Positions 31,408 to 42,245 of a stretch of 64,000 nt of DNA are shown here, piece by piece (the first letter of the stretch is position 1; the number at the start of each line of letters is the position of its first letter). A program made the position numbers and the translations under genes. Origin of the DNA: Auanema rhodensis (lineage: Eukaryota > Nematoda > Chromadorea > Rhabditida > Rhabditidae); the NCBI GenBank assembly GCA_964057225.1, contig OZ059898.1:14625267-14689266 (forward strand), in the 5' to 3' direction. A model generated the notes under the pieces. It saw only the letters and a program-made list of their open reading frames with translations, made no database searches and was not told the DNA's origin.

Positions 31408-32094
31408 CAACAAGATAATGCTACGTTATTTAAATTATTGTAACAAAATAACGATGAATTAGAAAAAAAAAATTAATGCTAAATAACATTCAAAATAAAA
31501 ATAGCATTTAATAGAGATTGAGAAAGGAAAAATAAGGCAAATTCTAAACGAGGAGATGTTATGACTAATGGTTCCAAGTTACCGTAATCCTATGCGGACT
31601 AGAGGACATTTTGACAACCTTCCGAGCTCCATGTGCCTCTCCAAATAAGATGAGATAAACACTGGTAGGCGTATCAACCACAATTTCATCTTAAGTGGTA
31701 GTCTCCATTAGTAATCAAGGATTCACTCTGGGAGACATATGGAGACACATTATTAAATCATAATCTCGGTTCAATTTAGAAATGAGTACTTCTTGAGACC
31801 ATTAGTCAAAATAATAACATATTCCCATTCATTACTAGACCCTTATTCTACAATCTCTATTAGGAAATGCTTCAATATTAAGAGAATTAATTTATGAAAT
31901 TAATAATATTCTAATTCATCGTTACTTTATATTATATCGAACCCTTCTTATAAATTATTGTAATTTTGTTTTTATACTAATTAAAACTCTATCATACTAT
32001 AGTTATTGTGAAGCTAAAACAATTGAACTCTAAAACTCAGTTACATATAAGCCCAAATTTTTGTTTAAAATATCGCGAGGTCGCGACAATCTTT
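31408..32094. other. 3' untranslated region of large element
   Basis: About 690 bases of AT-rich sequence after the polyprotein stop with no coding frame. A downstream env, the usual place in errantiviruses, is absent. Confidence 0.7.
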
Positions 32095-32103
32095 GAAAAA
32101 GGG
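32095..32103 (+). other. Polypurine tract of large element
   Basis: GAAAAAGGG lies two bases before the 3' LTR, the expected place of the plus-strand primer. Confidence 0.6.
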
Positions 32104-32105
32104 CA

Positions 32106-32471
32106 CGTTCCATTCGGAGACTCTATATATGTAACTGCAGGGTTAGAGCCAGACCGACTAGAGGAATGTGGAATGGCACCGCCTTCCCTCATGCCCCTAT
32201 TCGGGAGTTCGCCCCTTTGCAAGCCCATGGACGGTTTGCATCTAACTTAGTTAATCTTATATATTAGTCTTTGTCTTGTAAGTGTAGTTTACTTTATCCT
32301 TGTGTTATTGTATTGTAATGATATTGTATTGTGTATAATAAACCTATATATTTCCTTATCTTATGTAATCCTTATGCTCTGTTTCCATACCGCTACACTT
32401 ATGGAATACTATACGCGTAGTTGAGCAGACTACAATGGTCTGTTCAATATACGTAGGAGCATAATGGAACG
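32106..32471 (+). repeat. 3' LTR of large element (366 bp)
   Basis: Begins CGTTCCATT and ends AATGGAACG like the 5' copy; no differences seen. AATAAA at 32337-32342. Followed by the CGAG target duplicate at 32472-32475 and the resumed array. Confidence 0.95.
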
Positions 32472-32517
32472 CGAGGTAAATGATAGAAGAAGTAGTATCA
32501 TAAGAACAGTTAACGTG

Positions 32518-35500
32518 TCCCATGTGGTCTAGTGGTTAGGATTCGTGGTTTTCACCCACGCGGCCCGGGTTCGATTCCCGGAATGGGAAGCCATCTTTTG
32601 GCATCTTCTCTTCTGAATTTCCATATTTTGAAATCAGCTCTCTTCTAAATCTCTTTTCTGCTTTTAATCTTATTCTTAGAAGTTAATACGGGGCCGATTC
32701 ATCGTTGTTACTTCCCTTGTTCCTTACTCACTTCCTCGAGGTAAATTATAGAAGAAGTAGTATCATAAGAACAGTTAACGTGTCCCATGTGGTCTAGTGG
32801 TTAGGATTCGTGGTTTTCACCCACGCGGCCCGGGTTCGATTTCCGGCATGGGAAGCCATCTTTTGGCATCTTCTCTTCTGAATTTCCATATTTTGAAATC
32901 AGCTCTCTTCTAAATCTCTTTTCTGCTTTTAATCTTATTCTTAGAAGTTAATACGGGGCCGATTCATCGTTGTTACTTCCCTTGTTCCTTATTCACTTCC
33001 TCGAGGTAAATGATAGAAGAAGTAGTATCATAAGAACAGTTAACGTGTCCCATGTGGTCTAGTGGTTAGGATTCGTGGTTTTCACCCACGCGGCCCGGGT
33101 TCGATTCCCGGCATGGGAAGCCATTTTTTGGCATCTTCTCTTCTGAATTTCCATATTTTGAAATCAGCTCTCTTCTAAATCTCTTTTCTGCTTTTAATCG
33201 TTTTGTTAGAAGTTAATACGGGGCCGATTCATCGTTGTTACTTCCCTTGTTCCTTATTCACTTCCTCGAGGTAAATGATAGAAGAAGTAGTATCATAAGA
33301 ACAGTTAACGTGTCCCATGTGGTCTAGTGGTTAGGATTCGTGGTTTTCACCCACGCGGCCCGGGTTCGATTCCCGGCATGGGAAGCCATCTTTTGGCATC
33401 TTCTCTTCTGAATTTCCATATTTTGAAATCAGCTCTCTTCTAAATCTCTTTTCTGCTTTTAATCGTTTTGTTAGAAGTTAATACGGGGCCGATTCATCGT
33501 TGTTACTTCCCTTGTTCCTTATTCACTTCCTCGAGGTAAACGATAGAAGAAGTAGTATCATAAGAACAGTTAACGTGTCCCATGTGGTCTAGTGGTTAGG
33601 ATTCGTGGTTTTCACCCACGCGGCCCGGGTTCGATTCCCGGCATGGGAAGCCATCTTTTGGCATCTTCTCTTCTGAATTTCCATATTTTGAAATCAGCTC
33701 TCTTCTAAATCTCTTTTCTGCTTTTAATCTTATTCTTAGAAGTTAATACGGGACCAATTCATCATTGTTACTTCCCTTGTTCCTTACTCACTTCCTCGAG
33801 GTAAATGATAGAAGAAGTAGTATCATAAGAACAGTTAACGTGTCCCATGTGGTCTAGTGGTTAGGATTCGTGGTTTTCACCCACGCGGCCCGGGTTCGAT
33901 TCCCGGCATGGGAAGCCATCTTTTGGCATCTTCTCTTCTGAATTTCCACATTTTGAAATCAGCTCTCTTCTAAATCTCTTTTCTGCTTTTAATCTTATTC
34001 TTAGAAGTTAATACGGGACCAATTCATCATTGTTACTTCCCTTGTTCCTTACTCACTTCCTCGAGGTAAATGATAGAAGAAGTAGTATCATAAGAACAGT
34101 TAACGTGTCCCATGTGGTCTAGTGGTTAGGATTCGTGGTTTTCACCCACGCGGCCCGGGTTCGATTCCCGGCATGGGAAGCCATCTTTTGGCATCTTCTC
34201 TTCTGAATTTCCATATTTTGAAATCAGCTCTCTTCTAAATCTCTTTTCTGCTTTTAATCTTATTCTTAGAAATTAATACGGGACCAATTCATCATTCTTA
34301 CTTCCCTTGTTCTTTATTCACTTCCTCGAGGTAAATGATAGAAGAAGTAGTATCATAAGAACAGTTAACATGTCCCATGTGGTCTAGTGGTTAGGATTCG
34401 TGGTTTTCACCCACGCGGCCCGGGTTCGATTCCCGGCATGGGAAGCCATCTTTTGGCATCTTCTCTTCTGAATTTCCATATTTTGAAATTAGCTCTCTTC
34501 TAAATCTCTTTTCTGCTTTTAATCTTATTCTTAGAAGTTAATACGGGGCCGATTCATTGTTGTTACTTCCCTTGTTGCTTATTCACTTCCTCGAGGTAAA
34601 TGATAGAAGAAGTAGTATCATAAGAACAGTTAACGTGTCCCATGTGGTCTAGTGGTTAGGATTCGTGGTTTTCACCCACGCGGCCCGGCTTCGATTCCCG
34701 GCATGGGAAGCCATCTTTTGGCATCTTCTCTTCTGAATTTCCATATTTTGAAATTAGCTCTCTTCTAAATCTCTTTTCTGCTTTTAATTTTATTCTTAGA
34801 AGTTAATACGGGACCAATTCATCATTCTTACTTCCCTTGTTCCTTATTCACTTCCTCGAGGTAAATGATAGAAGAAGTAGTATCATAAGAACAGTTAACG
34901 TGTCCTATGTGGTCTAGTGGTTAGGATTCGTGGTTTTCACCCACGCGGCCCGGGTTCGATTCCCGGCATGGGAAGCCATCTTTTGGCATCTTCTCTTCTG
35001 AATTTCCATATTTTGAAATCAGCTCTCTTCTAAATCTCTTTTCTGCTTTTAATCTTATTCTTAGAAGTTAATACGGGACCAATTCATCATTCTTACTTCC
35101 CTTGTTCTTTATTCACTTCCTCGAGGTAAATGATAGAAGAAGTAGTATCATAAGAACAGTTAACGTGTCCCATGTGGTCTAGTGGTTAGGATTCGTGGTT
35201 TTCACCCACGCGGCCCGGGTTCGATTCCCGGCATGGGAAGCCATCTTTTGGCATCTTCTCTTCTGAATTTCCATATTTTGAAATTAGCTCTCTTCTAAAT
35301 CTCTTTTCTGCTTTTAATTTTATTCTTAGAAGTTAATACGGGACCAATTCATCATTCTTACTTCCCTTGTTCCTTATTCACTTCCTCGAGGTAAATGATA
35401 GAAGAAGTAGTATCATAAGAACAGTTAACGTGTCCCATGTGGTCTAGTGGTTAGGATTCGTGGTTTTCACCCACGCGGCCCGGGTTCGATTCCCGGCATG

Positions 35501-38500
35501 GGAAGCCATCTTTTGGCATCTTCTCTTCTGAATTTCCATATTTTGAAATCAGCTCTCTTCTAAATCTCTTTTCTGCTTTTAATCTTATTCTTAGAAGTTA
35601 ATACGGGACCAATTCATCATTCTTACTTCCCTTGTTCCTTATTCACTTCCTCGAGGTAAATGATAGAAGAAGTAGTATCATAAGAACAGTTAACGTGTCC
35701 CATGTGGTCTAGTGGTTAGGATTCGTGGTTTTCACCCACGCGGTCCGGGTTCGATTCCCGGAATGGGAAGCCATCTTTTGGCATCTTCTCTTCTGAATTT
35801 CCATATTTTGAAATCAGCTCTCTTCTAAATCTCTTTTCTGCTTTTAATCTTATTCTTAGAAGTTAATACGGGGCCGATTCATCGTTGTTACTTCCCTTGT
35901 TCCTTACTCACTTCCTCGAGGTAAATGATAGAAGAAGTAGTATCATAAGAACAGTTAACGTGTCCCATGTGGTCTAGTGGTTAGGATTCGTGGTTTTCAC
36001 CCACGCGGCTCGGGTTCGATTCCCGGAATGGGAAGCCATCTTTTGGCATCTTCTCTTCTGAATTTCCATATTTTGAAATCAGCTCTCTTCTAAATCTCTT
36101 TTCTGCTTTTAATCTTATTCTTAGAAGTTAATACGGGGCCGATTCATCGTTGTTACTTCCCTTGTTCCTTATTCACTTCCTCGAGGTAAATGATAGAAGA
36201 AGTAGTATCATAAGAACAGTTAACGTGTCCCATGTGGTCTAGTGGTTAGGATTCGTGGTTTTCACCCACGCGGCCCGGGTTCGATTCCCGGAATGGGAAG
36301 CCATCTTTTGGCATCTTCTCTTCTGAATTTCCATATTTTGAAATCAGCTCTCTTCTAAATCTCTTTTCTGCTTTTAATCTTATTCTTAGAAGTTAATACG
36401 GGGCCGATTCATCGTTGTTACTTCCCTTGTTCCTTATTCACTTCCTCGAGGTAAATGATAGAAGAAGTAGTATCATAAGAAAAGTTAACGTGTCCCATGT
36501 GGTCTAGTGGTTAGGATTCGTGGTTTTCATCCACGCGGCCCGGGTTCGATTCCCGGAATGGGAAGCCATCTTTTGGCATCTTCTCTTCTGAATTTCCATA
36601 TTTTGAAATCAGCTCTCTTCTAAATCTCTTTTCTGCTTTTAATCTTATTCTTAGAAGTTAATACGGGGCCGATTCATCGTTGTTACTTCCCTTGTTCCTT
36701 ACTCACTTCCTCGAGGTAAATGATAGAAGAAGTAGTATCATAAGAACAGTTAACGTGTCCCATGTGGTCTAGTGGTTAGGATTCGTGGTTTTCACCCACG
36801 CGGCCCGGGTTCGATTTCCGGCATGGGAAGCCATCTTTTGGCATCTTCTCTTCTGAATTTCCATATTTTGAAATCAGCTCTCTTCTAAATCTCTTTTCTG
36901 CTTTTAATCTTATTCTTAGAAGTTAATACGGGGCCGATTCATCGTTGTTACTTCCCTTGTTCCTTATTCACTTCCTCGAGGTAAATGATAGAAGAAGTAG
37001 TATCATAAGAACAGTTAACGTGTCCCATGTGGTCTAGTGGTTAGGATTCGTGGTTTTCACCCACGCGGCCCGGGTTCGATTCCCGGCATGGGAAGCCATT
37101 TTTTGGCATCTTCTCTTCTGAATTTCCATATTTTGAAATCAGCTCTCTTCTAAATCTCTTTTCTGCTTTTAATCTTATTCTTAGAAGTTAATACGGGACC
37201 AATTCATCATTCTTACTTCCCTTGTTCTTTATTCACTTCCTCGAGGTAAATGATAGAAGAAGTAGTATCATAAGAACAGTTAACGTGTCCCATGTGGTCT
37301 AGTGGTTAGGATTCGTGGTTTTCACCCACGCGGCCCGGGTTCGATTCCCGGAATGGGAAGCCATCTTTTGGCATCTTCTCTTCTGAATTTCCATATTTTG
37401 AAATCAGCTCTCTTCTAAATCTCTTTTCTGCTTTTAATCTTATTCTTAGAAGTTAATACGGGGCCGATTCATCGTTGTTACTTCCCTTGTTCCTTATTCA
37501 CTTCCTCGAGGTAAATGATAGAAGAAGTAGTATCATAAGAACAGTTAACGTGTCCCATGTGGTCTAGTGGTTAGGATTCGTGGTTTTCACCCACGCGGCC
37601 CGGGTTCGATTCCCGGCATGGGAAGCCATTTTTTGGCATCTTCTCTTCTGAATTTCCATATTTTGAAATCAGCTCTCTTCTAAATCTCTTTTCTGCTTTT
37701 AATCTTATTCTTAGAAGTTAATACGGGACCAATTCATCATTCTTACTTCCCTTGTTCTTTATTCACTTCCTCGAGGTAAATGATAGAAGAAGTAGTATCA
37801 TAAGAACAGTTAACGTGTCCCATGTGGTCTAGTGGTTAGGATTCGTGGTTTTCACCCACGCGGCCCGGGTTCGATTCCCGGCATGGGAAGCCATCTTTTG
37901 GCATCTTCTCTTCTGAATTTCCATATTTTGAAATCAGCTCTCTTCTAAATCTCTTTTCTGCTTTTAATCTTATTCTTAGAAGTTAATACGGGACCAATTC
38001 ATCATTGTTACTTCCCTTGTTCCTTACTCACTTCCTCGAGGTAAATGATAGAAGAAGTAGTATCATAAGAACAGTTAACGTGTCCCATGTGCTCTAGTGG
38101 TTAGGATTCGTGGTTTTCACCCACGCGGCCCGGGTTCGATTCCCGGCATGGGAAGCCATCTTTTGGCATCTTCTCTTCTGAATTTCCATATTTTGAAATT
38201 AGCTCTCTTCTAAATCTCTTTTCTGCTTTTAATCTTATTCTTAGAAGTTAATACGGGACCAATTCATCATTGTTACTTCCCTTGTTCCTTACTCACTTCC
38301 TCGAGGTAAATGATAGAAGAAGTAGTATCATAAGAACAGTTAACGTGTCCCATGTGGTCTAGTGGTTCGGATTCGTGGTTTTCACCCACGCGGCCCGGGT
38401 TCGATTCCCGGCATGGGAAGCCATCTTTTGGCATCTTCTCTTCTGAATTTCCACATTTTGAAATCAGCTCTCTTCTAAATCTCTTTTCTGCTTTTAATCT

Positions 38501-39214
38501 TTTTGTTAGAAGTTAATACGGGGCCGATTCATTGTTGTTACTTCCCTTGTTGCTTATTCACTTCCTCGAGGTAAATGATAGAAGAAGTAGTATCATAAGA
38601 ACAGTTAACGTGTCCCATGTGGTCTAGTGGTTAGGATTCGTGGTTTTCACCCACGCGGCCCGGGTTCTATTCCCGGCATGGGAAGCCATTTTTTGGCATC
38701 TTCTCTTCTGAATTTCCATATTTTGAAATTAGCTCTCTTCTAAATCTCTTTTCTGCTTTTAATCTTATTCTTAGAAGTTAATACGGGACCAATTCATCAT
38801 TGTTACTTCCCTTGTTCCTTACTCACTTCCTCGAGGTAAATGATAGAAGAAGTAGTATCATAAGAACAGTTAACGTGTCCCATGTGGTCTAGTGGTTAGG
38901 ATTCGTGGTTTTCACCCACGCGGCCCGGGTTCGATTCCCGGCATGGGAAGCCATCTTTTGGCATCTTCTCTTCTGAATTTCCACATTTTGAAATCAGCTC
39001 TCTTCTAAATCTCTTTTCTGCTTTTAATCTTTTTGTTAGAAGTTAATACGGGGCCGATTCATTGTTGTTACTTCCCTTGTTGCTTATTCACTTCCTCGAG
39101 GTAAATGATAGAAGAAGTAGTATCATAAGAACAGTTAACGTGTCCCATGTGGTCTAGTGGTTAGGATTCGTGGTTTTCACCCACGCGGCCCGGGTTCGAT
39201 TCCCGGCATGGGAA
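32518..39214 (+). tRNA. 26 tandem tRNA-Glu(UUC) genes
   Basis: 72-nt genes start at 32518 + 265n for n = 0 to 25. Variants by start: C65A in 32518, 35698, 35963, 36228, 36493 and 37288; C60T in 32783 and 36758; G52C in 34638; C4T in 34903; C47T in 35698; C48T in 35963; C38T in 36493; G10C in 38083; A21C in 38348; G56T in 38613. The rest equal the reference. Confidence 0.95.
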
Positions 39215-39407
39215 GCCATCTTTTGGCATCTTCTCTTCTGAATTTCCATATTTTGAATTCAGCTCTCTTCTAAATCTCTTTTCTGCTTTTAATTTTATTC
39301 TTAGAAGTTAATACGGGACCAATTCATCATTCTTACTTCCCTTGTTCCTTATTCACTTCCTCGAGGTAAATGATAGAAGAAGTAGTATCATAAGAACAGT
39401 TAACGTG

Positions 39408-39446
39408 TCCCATGTGGTCTAGTGGTTAGGATTCGTGGTTTTCACC
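39408..39446 (+). pseudogene. 5' part of a tRNA-Glu split by the small element
   Basis: tRNA positions 1-39. The element entered the anticodon loop; CACC (positions 36-39) is repeated at 42016 as the target duplication, and the 3' part continues there. Confidence 0.9.
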
Positions 39447-39827
39447 CGTTACATATCGTTTCTTCCCGTCTTTTCATGGTCGGAAGATATATGTACTTCT
39501 ACCTTGTTCCTTAGGTAGGCAGACCCGAACGCCCCGATTTCCTTATTAAGACAAATACTCAAAGAGAAAAGGATTCATTATCAGATAACAAGAAAATACA
39601 ATATAAGAATTACATTAAGAAAGAATATGAAGAGATATGATAAAGTATTAAATAGAGTATATATATAGATGATATAGAGATGAGACTCACATGGCTATAA
39701 GACAACCTATCTGGGTTAGGCCAGAAGCAAGAGTGCCATGTGTGTCCCATGTTGTAGGCGGGGCTTGTTCAGGCTCCCGCTATTTGAATAGCGCGCACAT
39801 GTTTACCATGTGCTTGCAGATGTGACA
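39447..39827 (-). repeat. 3' LTR, small element copy 1
   Basis: 381 bp. In element orientation begins TGTCACATC and ends ATATGTAACG. Contains a short hairpin around GCTATTTGAATAGC. Confidence 0.9.
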
Positions 39828-40429
39828 TCCCCCCACCTTAAAAAGTTGAACGTCCTCGTTCAAAAACAAAATAAATTAATTCACTTTTTAAGATAGTTGG
39901 ATGTTGGAAAAAAAAATCATGGTGTAGTCGGTAAAAAAAAAAATGTATGCAATACGATTTGAAAGTTTAGCTATTGTCTCTTCAAGTTTGTTGAATTCGA
40001 AATGTAGTCGAGTAGATTCTATTCCATTCACTTGAGTAGTGAAATGCTTGCAAACGAGGGCTTTGCTTCTAAACCATTCGACTGTGATATAGTCGTTCAT
40101 TTTCTTGAGTTGTACAGGTACGGTGTTACCCTGAGAATAGGTCGAGCCCGTTCTGTACAAAAAAGAATGAGAACTCGTTTAACCCGTATGACTAATGTCC
40201 ATAAGGTGAATACAAGTAATGATTAAGCATAAAAAAATAGCAAGATTCACAAGAGAATGTTGAAAAAATCTACTCAATGAGAGTTGGAGTAATAAAACAA
40301 ACCCTTGTAAAACAATAGCAGACTTTTCGGAGAAAATCAATCAGCAACAAAGAAGTGTTACAATCAGAAATGGCACAAAATAAAAAAAATTTCAACAGTT
40401 GGATTTTGTTAAAAAAAAAAAAACTACCT

Positions 40430-40552
40430 TCAAGAAATTGTGATAACCGGAATAGATGTTGTCCGTTGGTAAGGTTTGACGAAGTCCTTGTGTACTCTTC
40501 TGCTTTTTCCTTTATCTGTTTGAACCACGACGAAAGATCTTTGAACTGCTGT
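40430..40552 (-). pseudogene. Integrase C-terminal remnant, copy 1
   Basis: The last 40 codons of a frame read through QRSFVVVQTDKGKSRRVHKD and on to VKPYQ, typical of the end of a gypsy integrase after the GPY motif. The upstream GPY part is missing here but kept in copy 4 (58349-58555). The rest of the open frame above it is out of register with integrase. Confidence 0.6.
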
Positions 40553-41621
40553 AACTCTGGTGATCCTTGTTCCTGATCTTTGTTTTCCTCGCTGATGTCC
40601 GAGTCCGACAGGGTGGCTGGTGAATACAGTTAGATGAATATAAGAGCGCGTACTGGAAGCAACTAGACTCCAGTAAAAACGTTTGTGAAAATGGCGTCTG
40701 ATGAAGGAGGGTCGTTGAAGCTTCAAGCTCCGCCTCCAGCCATGTGTCACGACACCAGATGTTAGCGCTTATGGTAAACAACCATTGACCGTCTGTCGTG
40801 ATATTTGAATATTATAATCACTAATGTCAGCTTAGAGACAAATAAGGAATCACAGATGGTGCCTTAAGCCTGTTTGAAAACTTTTGAATTTTAACAGCTG
40901 TTATTGACTACACATGCCGAACAGCTGGTAAGCGTGGGCCAACTATTTGAATGTGAGTAAGCTTAAAGTAAACAAAAATGTCTCATCTCGTATATTAAGT
41001 TCAATTTTATAAAGTTTATTAAGATTTGTAGAAAGAATTTCAAAATAAATCTTAATTAAGATAATTTTTAATTTAATTTCAAAAGATTTAGAAGGTAATT
41101 TAAGATTGATATAGGAATTTAAATTCAGTAATCTGTCAATAATATAGGAAAAAGGAAACGTTGGCAGACGTAGAGTGGACTTGGGTGGGTAGGAATTTAA
41201 ATATTCTTATTATCTCTGAACTAATAAGAAAAGAGTTAACAGGAGTAGAACCCTGATGAACCCTTGGATGTGAATCAAAATCAAAAATCGTAAATAAAAT
41301 TATCCCAACAGCCTCCAGCTTCCAAACAACTCAGCTAAAAAGTGAGCTCTGTTGCCACACTGGACATTCACATCATAAAGTAATGAATCAAAATAGCACG
41401 CGCGTGCATAACAAAAAGGTAACGCTCGTCAAAACTATTGTCTGATAGTTTCCCCAAACGTCTCAGACACCTCCCAGTTTTCGTTGAGCGGAGGAGAAGT
41501 GGTAGCCAAAATAATTTTTGGGGAAATCATGGTGCACGGCTCGGTTACTCCTCACTGTTGGGTAATTAAGTCCAAAAGTCTCGTAAACTTGCTGTCAATA
41601 AATTAACAGTAAAGTAAGCAA

Positions 41622-41634
41622 GGTGGAACCTCCA
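41622..41634 (-). other. Primer-binding site, small element copy 1
   Basis: TGGAGGTTCCACC on the minus strand directly after the 5' LTR, the same 13 bases as in the large element. Equivalent sites are at 48170-48182, 53855-53867, 59663-59675 and, on the plus strand, 63555-63567. Confidence 0.75.
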
Positions 41635-42015
41635 CGTTACATATCGTTTCTTCCCGTCTTTTCATGGTCGGAAGATATATGTACTTCTACCTTGTTCCTT
41701 AGGTAGGCAGACCCGAACGCCCCGATTTCCTTATTAAGACAAATACTCAAAGAGAAAAGGATTCATTATCAGATAACAAGAAAATACAATATAAGAATTA
41801 CATTAAGAAAGAATATGAAGAGATATGATAAAGTATTAAATAGAGTATATATATAGATGATATAGAGATGAGACTCACATGGCTATAAGACAACCTATCT
41901 GGGTTAGGCCAGAAGCAAGAGTGCCATGTGTGTCCCATGTTGTAGGCGGGGCTTGTTCAGGCTCCCGCTATTTGAATAGCGCGCACATGTTTACCATGTG
42001 CTTGCAGATGTGACA
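41635..42015 (-). repeat. 5' LTR, small element copy 1
   Basis: 381 bp, no difference seen from 39447-39827. Confidence 0.9.
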
Positions 42016-42052
42016 CACCTACGCGGCCCGGGTTCGATTCCCGGCATGGGAA
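42016..42052 (+). pseudogene. 3' part of the split tRNA-Glu, after copy 1
   Basis: tRNA positions 36-72 with C40 changed to T. The same fragment with the same change follows copies 2, 3 and 4 at 48564-48600, 54249-54285 and 60057-60093, showing that all four right ends descend from one insertion. Confidence 0.9.
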
Positions 42053-42245
42053 GCCATCTTTTGGCATCTTCTCTTCTGAATTTCCATATTTTGAAATCAG
42101 CTCTCTTCTAAATCTCTTTTCTGCTTTTAATCTTATTCTTAGAAGTTAATACGGGACCAATTCATCATTCTTACTTCCCTTGTTCCTTATTCACTTCCTC
42201 GAGGTAAATGATAGAAGAAGTAGTATCATAAGAACAGTTAACGTG

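Larger units (their letters stand above)
20385..32471 (+). mobile_element. Complete Ty3/gypsy-type element with env between gag and pol
   Basis: 12,087 bp. Order: 5' LTR, tRNA-Gln primer site, about 1.9 kb leader with antisense ORFs, one 2901-codon Gag-Env-Pro-RT-RNaseH-IN frame, about 0.7 kb 3' untranslated region, purine tract, 3' LTR. The two LTRs look identical and the coding frame is unbroken, so the insertion is young and may be active. The RT, RNase H, integrase order with a GPY-like tail puts it with Ty3/gypsy rather than BEL/Pao or Copia; I cannot place it further by eye. LTR ends form a 9-bp inverted repeat (CGTTCCATT / AATGGAACG) instead of the common TG...CA. Confidence 0.93.
32472..39446 (+). 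repeat. 265-bp tRNA-Glu array, block between large and first small element
   Basis: Resumes the unit interrupted at 20384 and keeps the 265-bp period. Variant pairs echo the left block: G52C then C4T at 34638/34903 as at 17247/17512, and C48T with C65A at 35963 as at 18572, the same five units later. The two stretches are therefore copies of one longer segment. Ends inside a tRNA at 39446. Confidence 0.96.
39447..42015 (-). mobile_element. Small non-autonomous LTR element, copy 1
   Basis: 2569 bp, minus orientation: 5' LTR 41635-42015, tRNA-Gln primer site, 1807-bp internal region, purine tract AAGGTGGGGGGA (39828-39839), 3' LTR 39447-39827. The two 381-bp LTRs look identical. CACC is duplicated on both sides; the base after the right copy is T instead of C. 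There is no gag or RT; only an integrase C-terminal scrap remains, so it needs another element's enzymes. Primer site and 4-bp duplication match the large element. Confidence 0.9.

Noticed and set aside
39888..40160. 90-residue minus-strand frame in the small element as an env remnant
   Set aside because: It lies downstream of the integrase scrap where env would be, but there is no signal sequence, Cys pattern or transmembrane helix, and copies 3 and 4 break it; not enough to call.
40032..40576. Plus-strand frames of 64 and 73 residues in the small elements, repeated in copies 2 and 3
   Set aside because: They are antisense to the element, lack motifs, and recur only because the DNA segment was duplicated.
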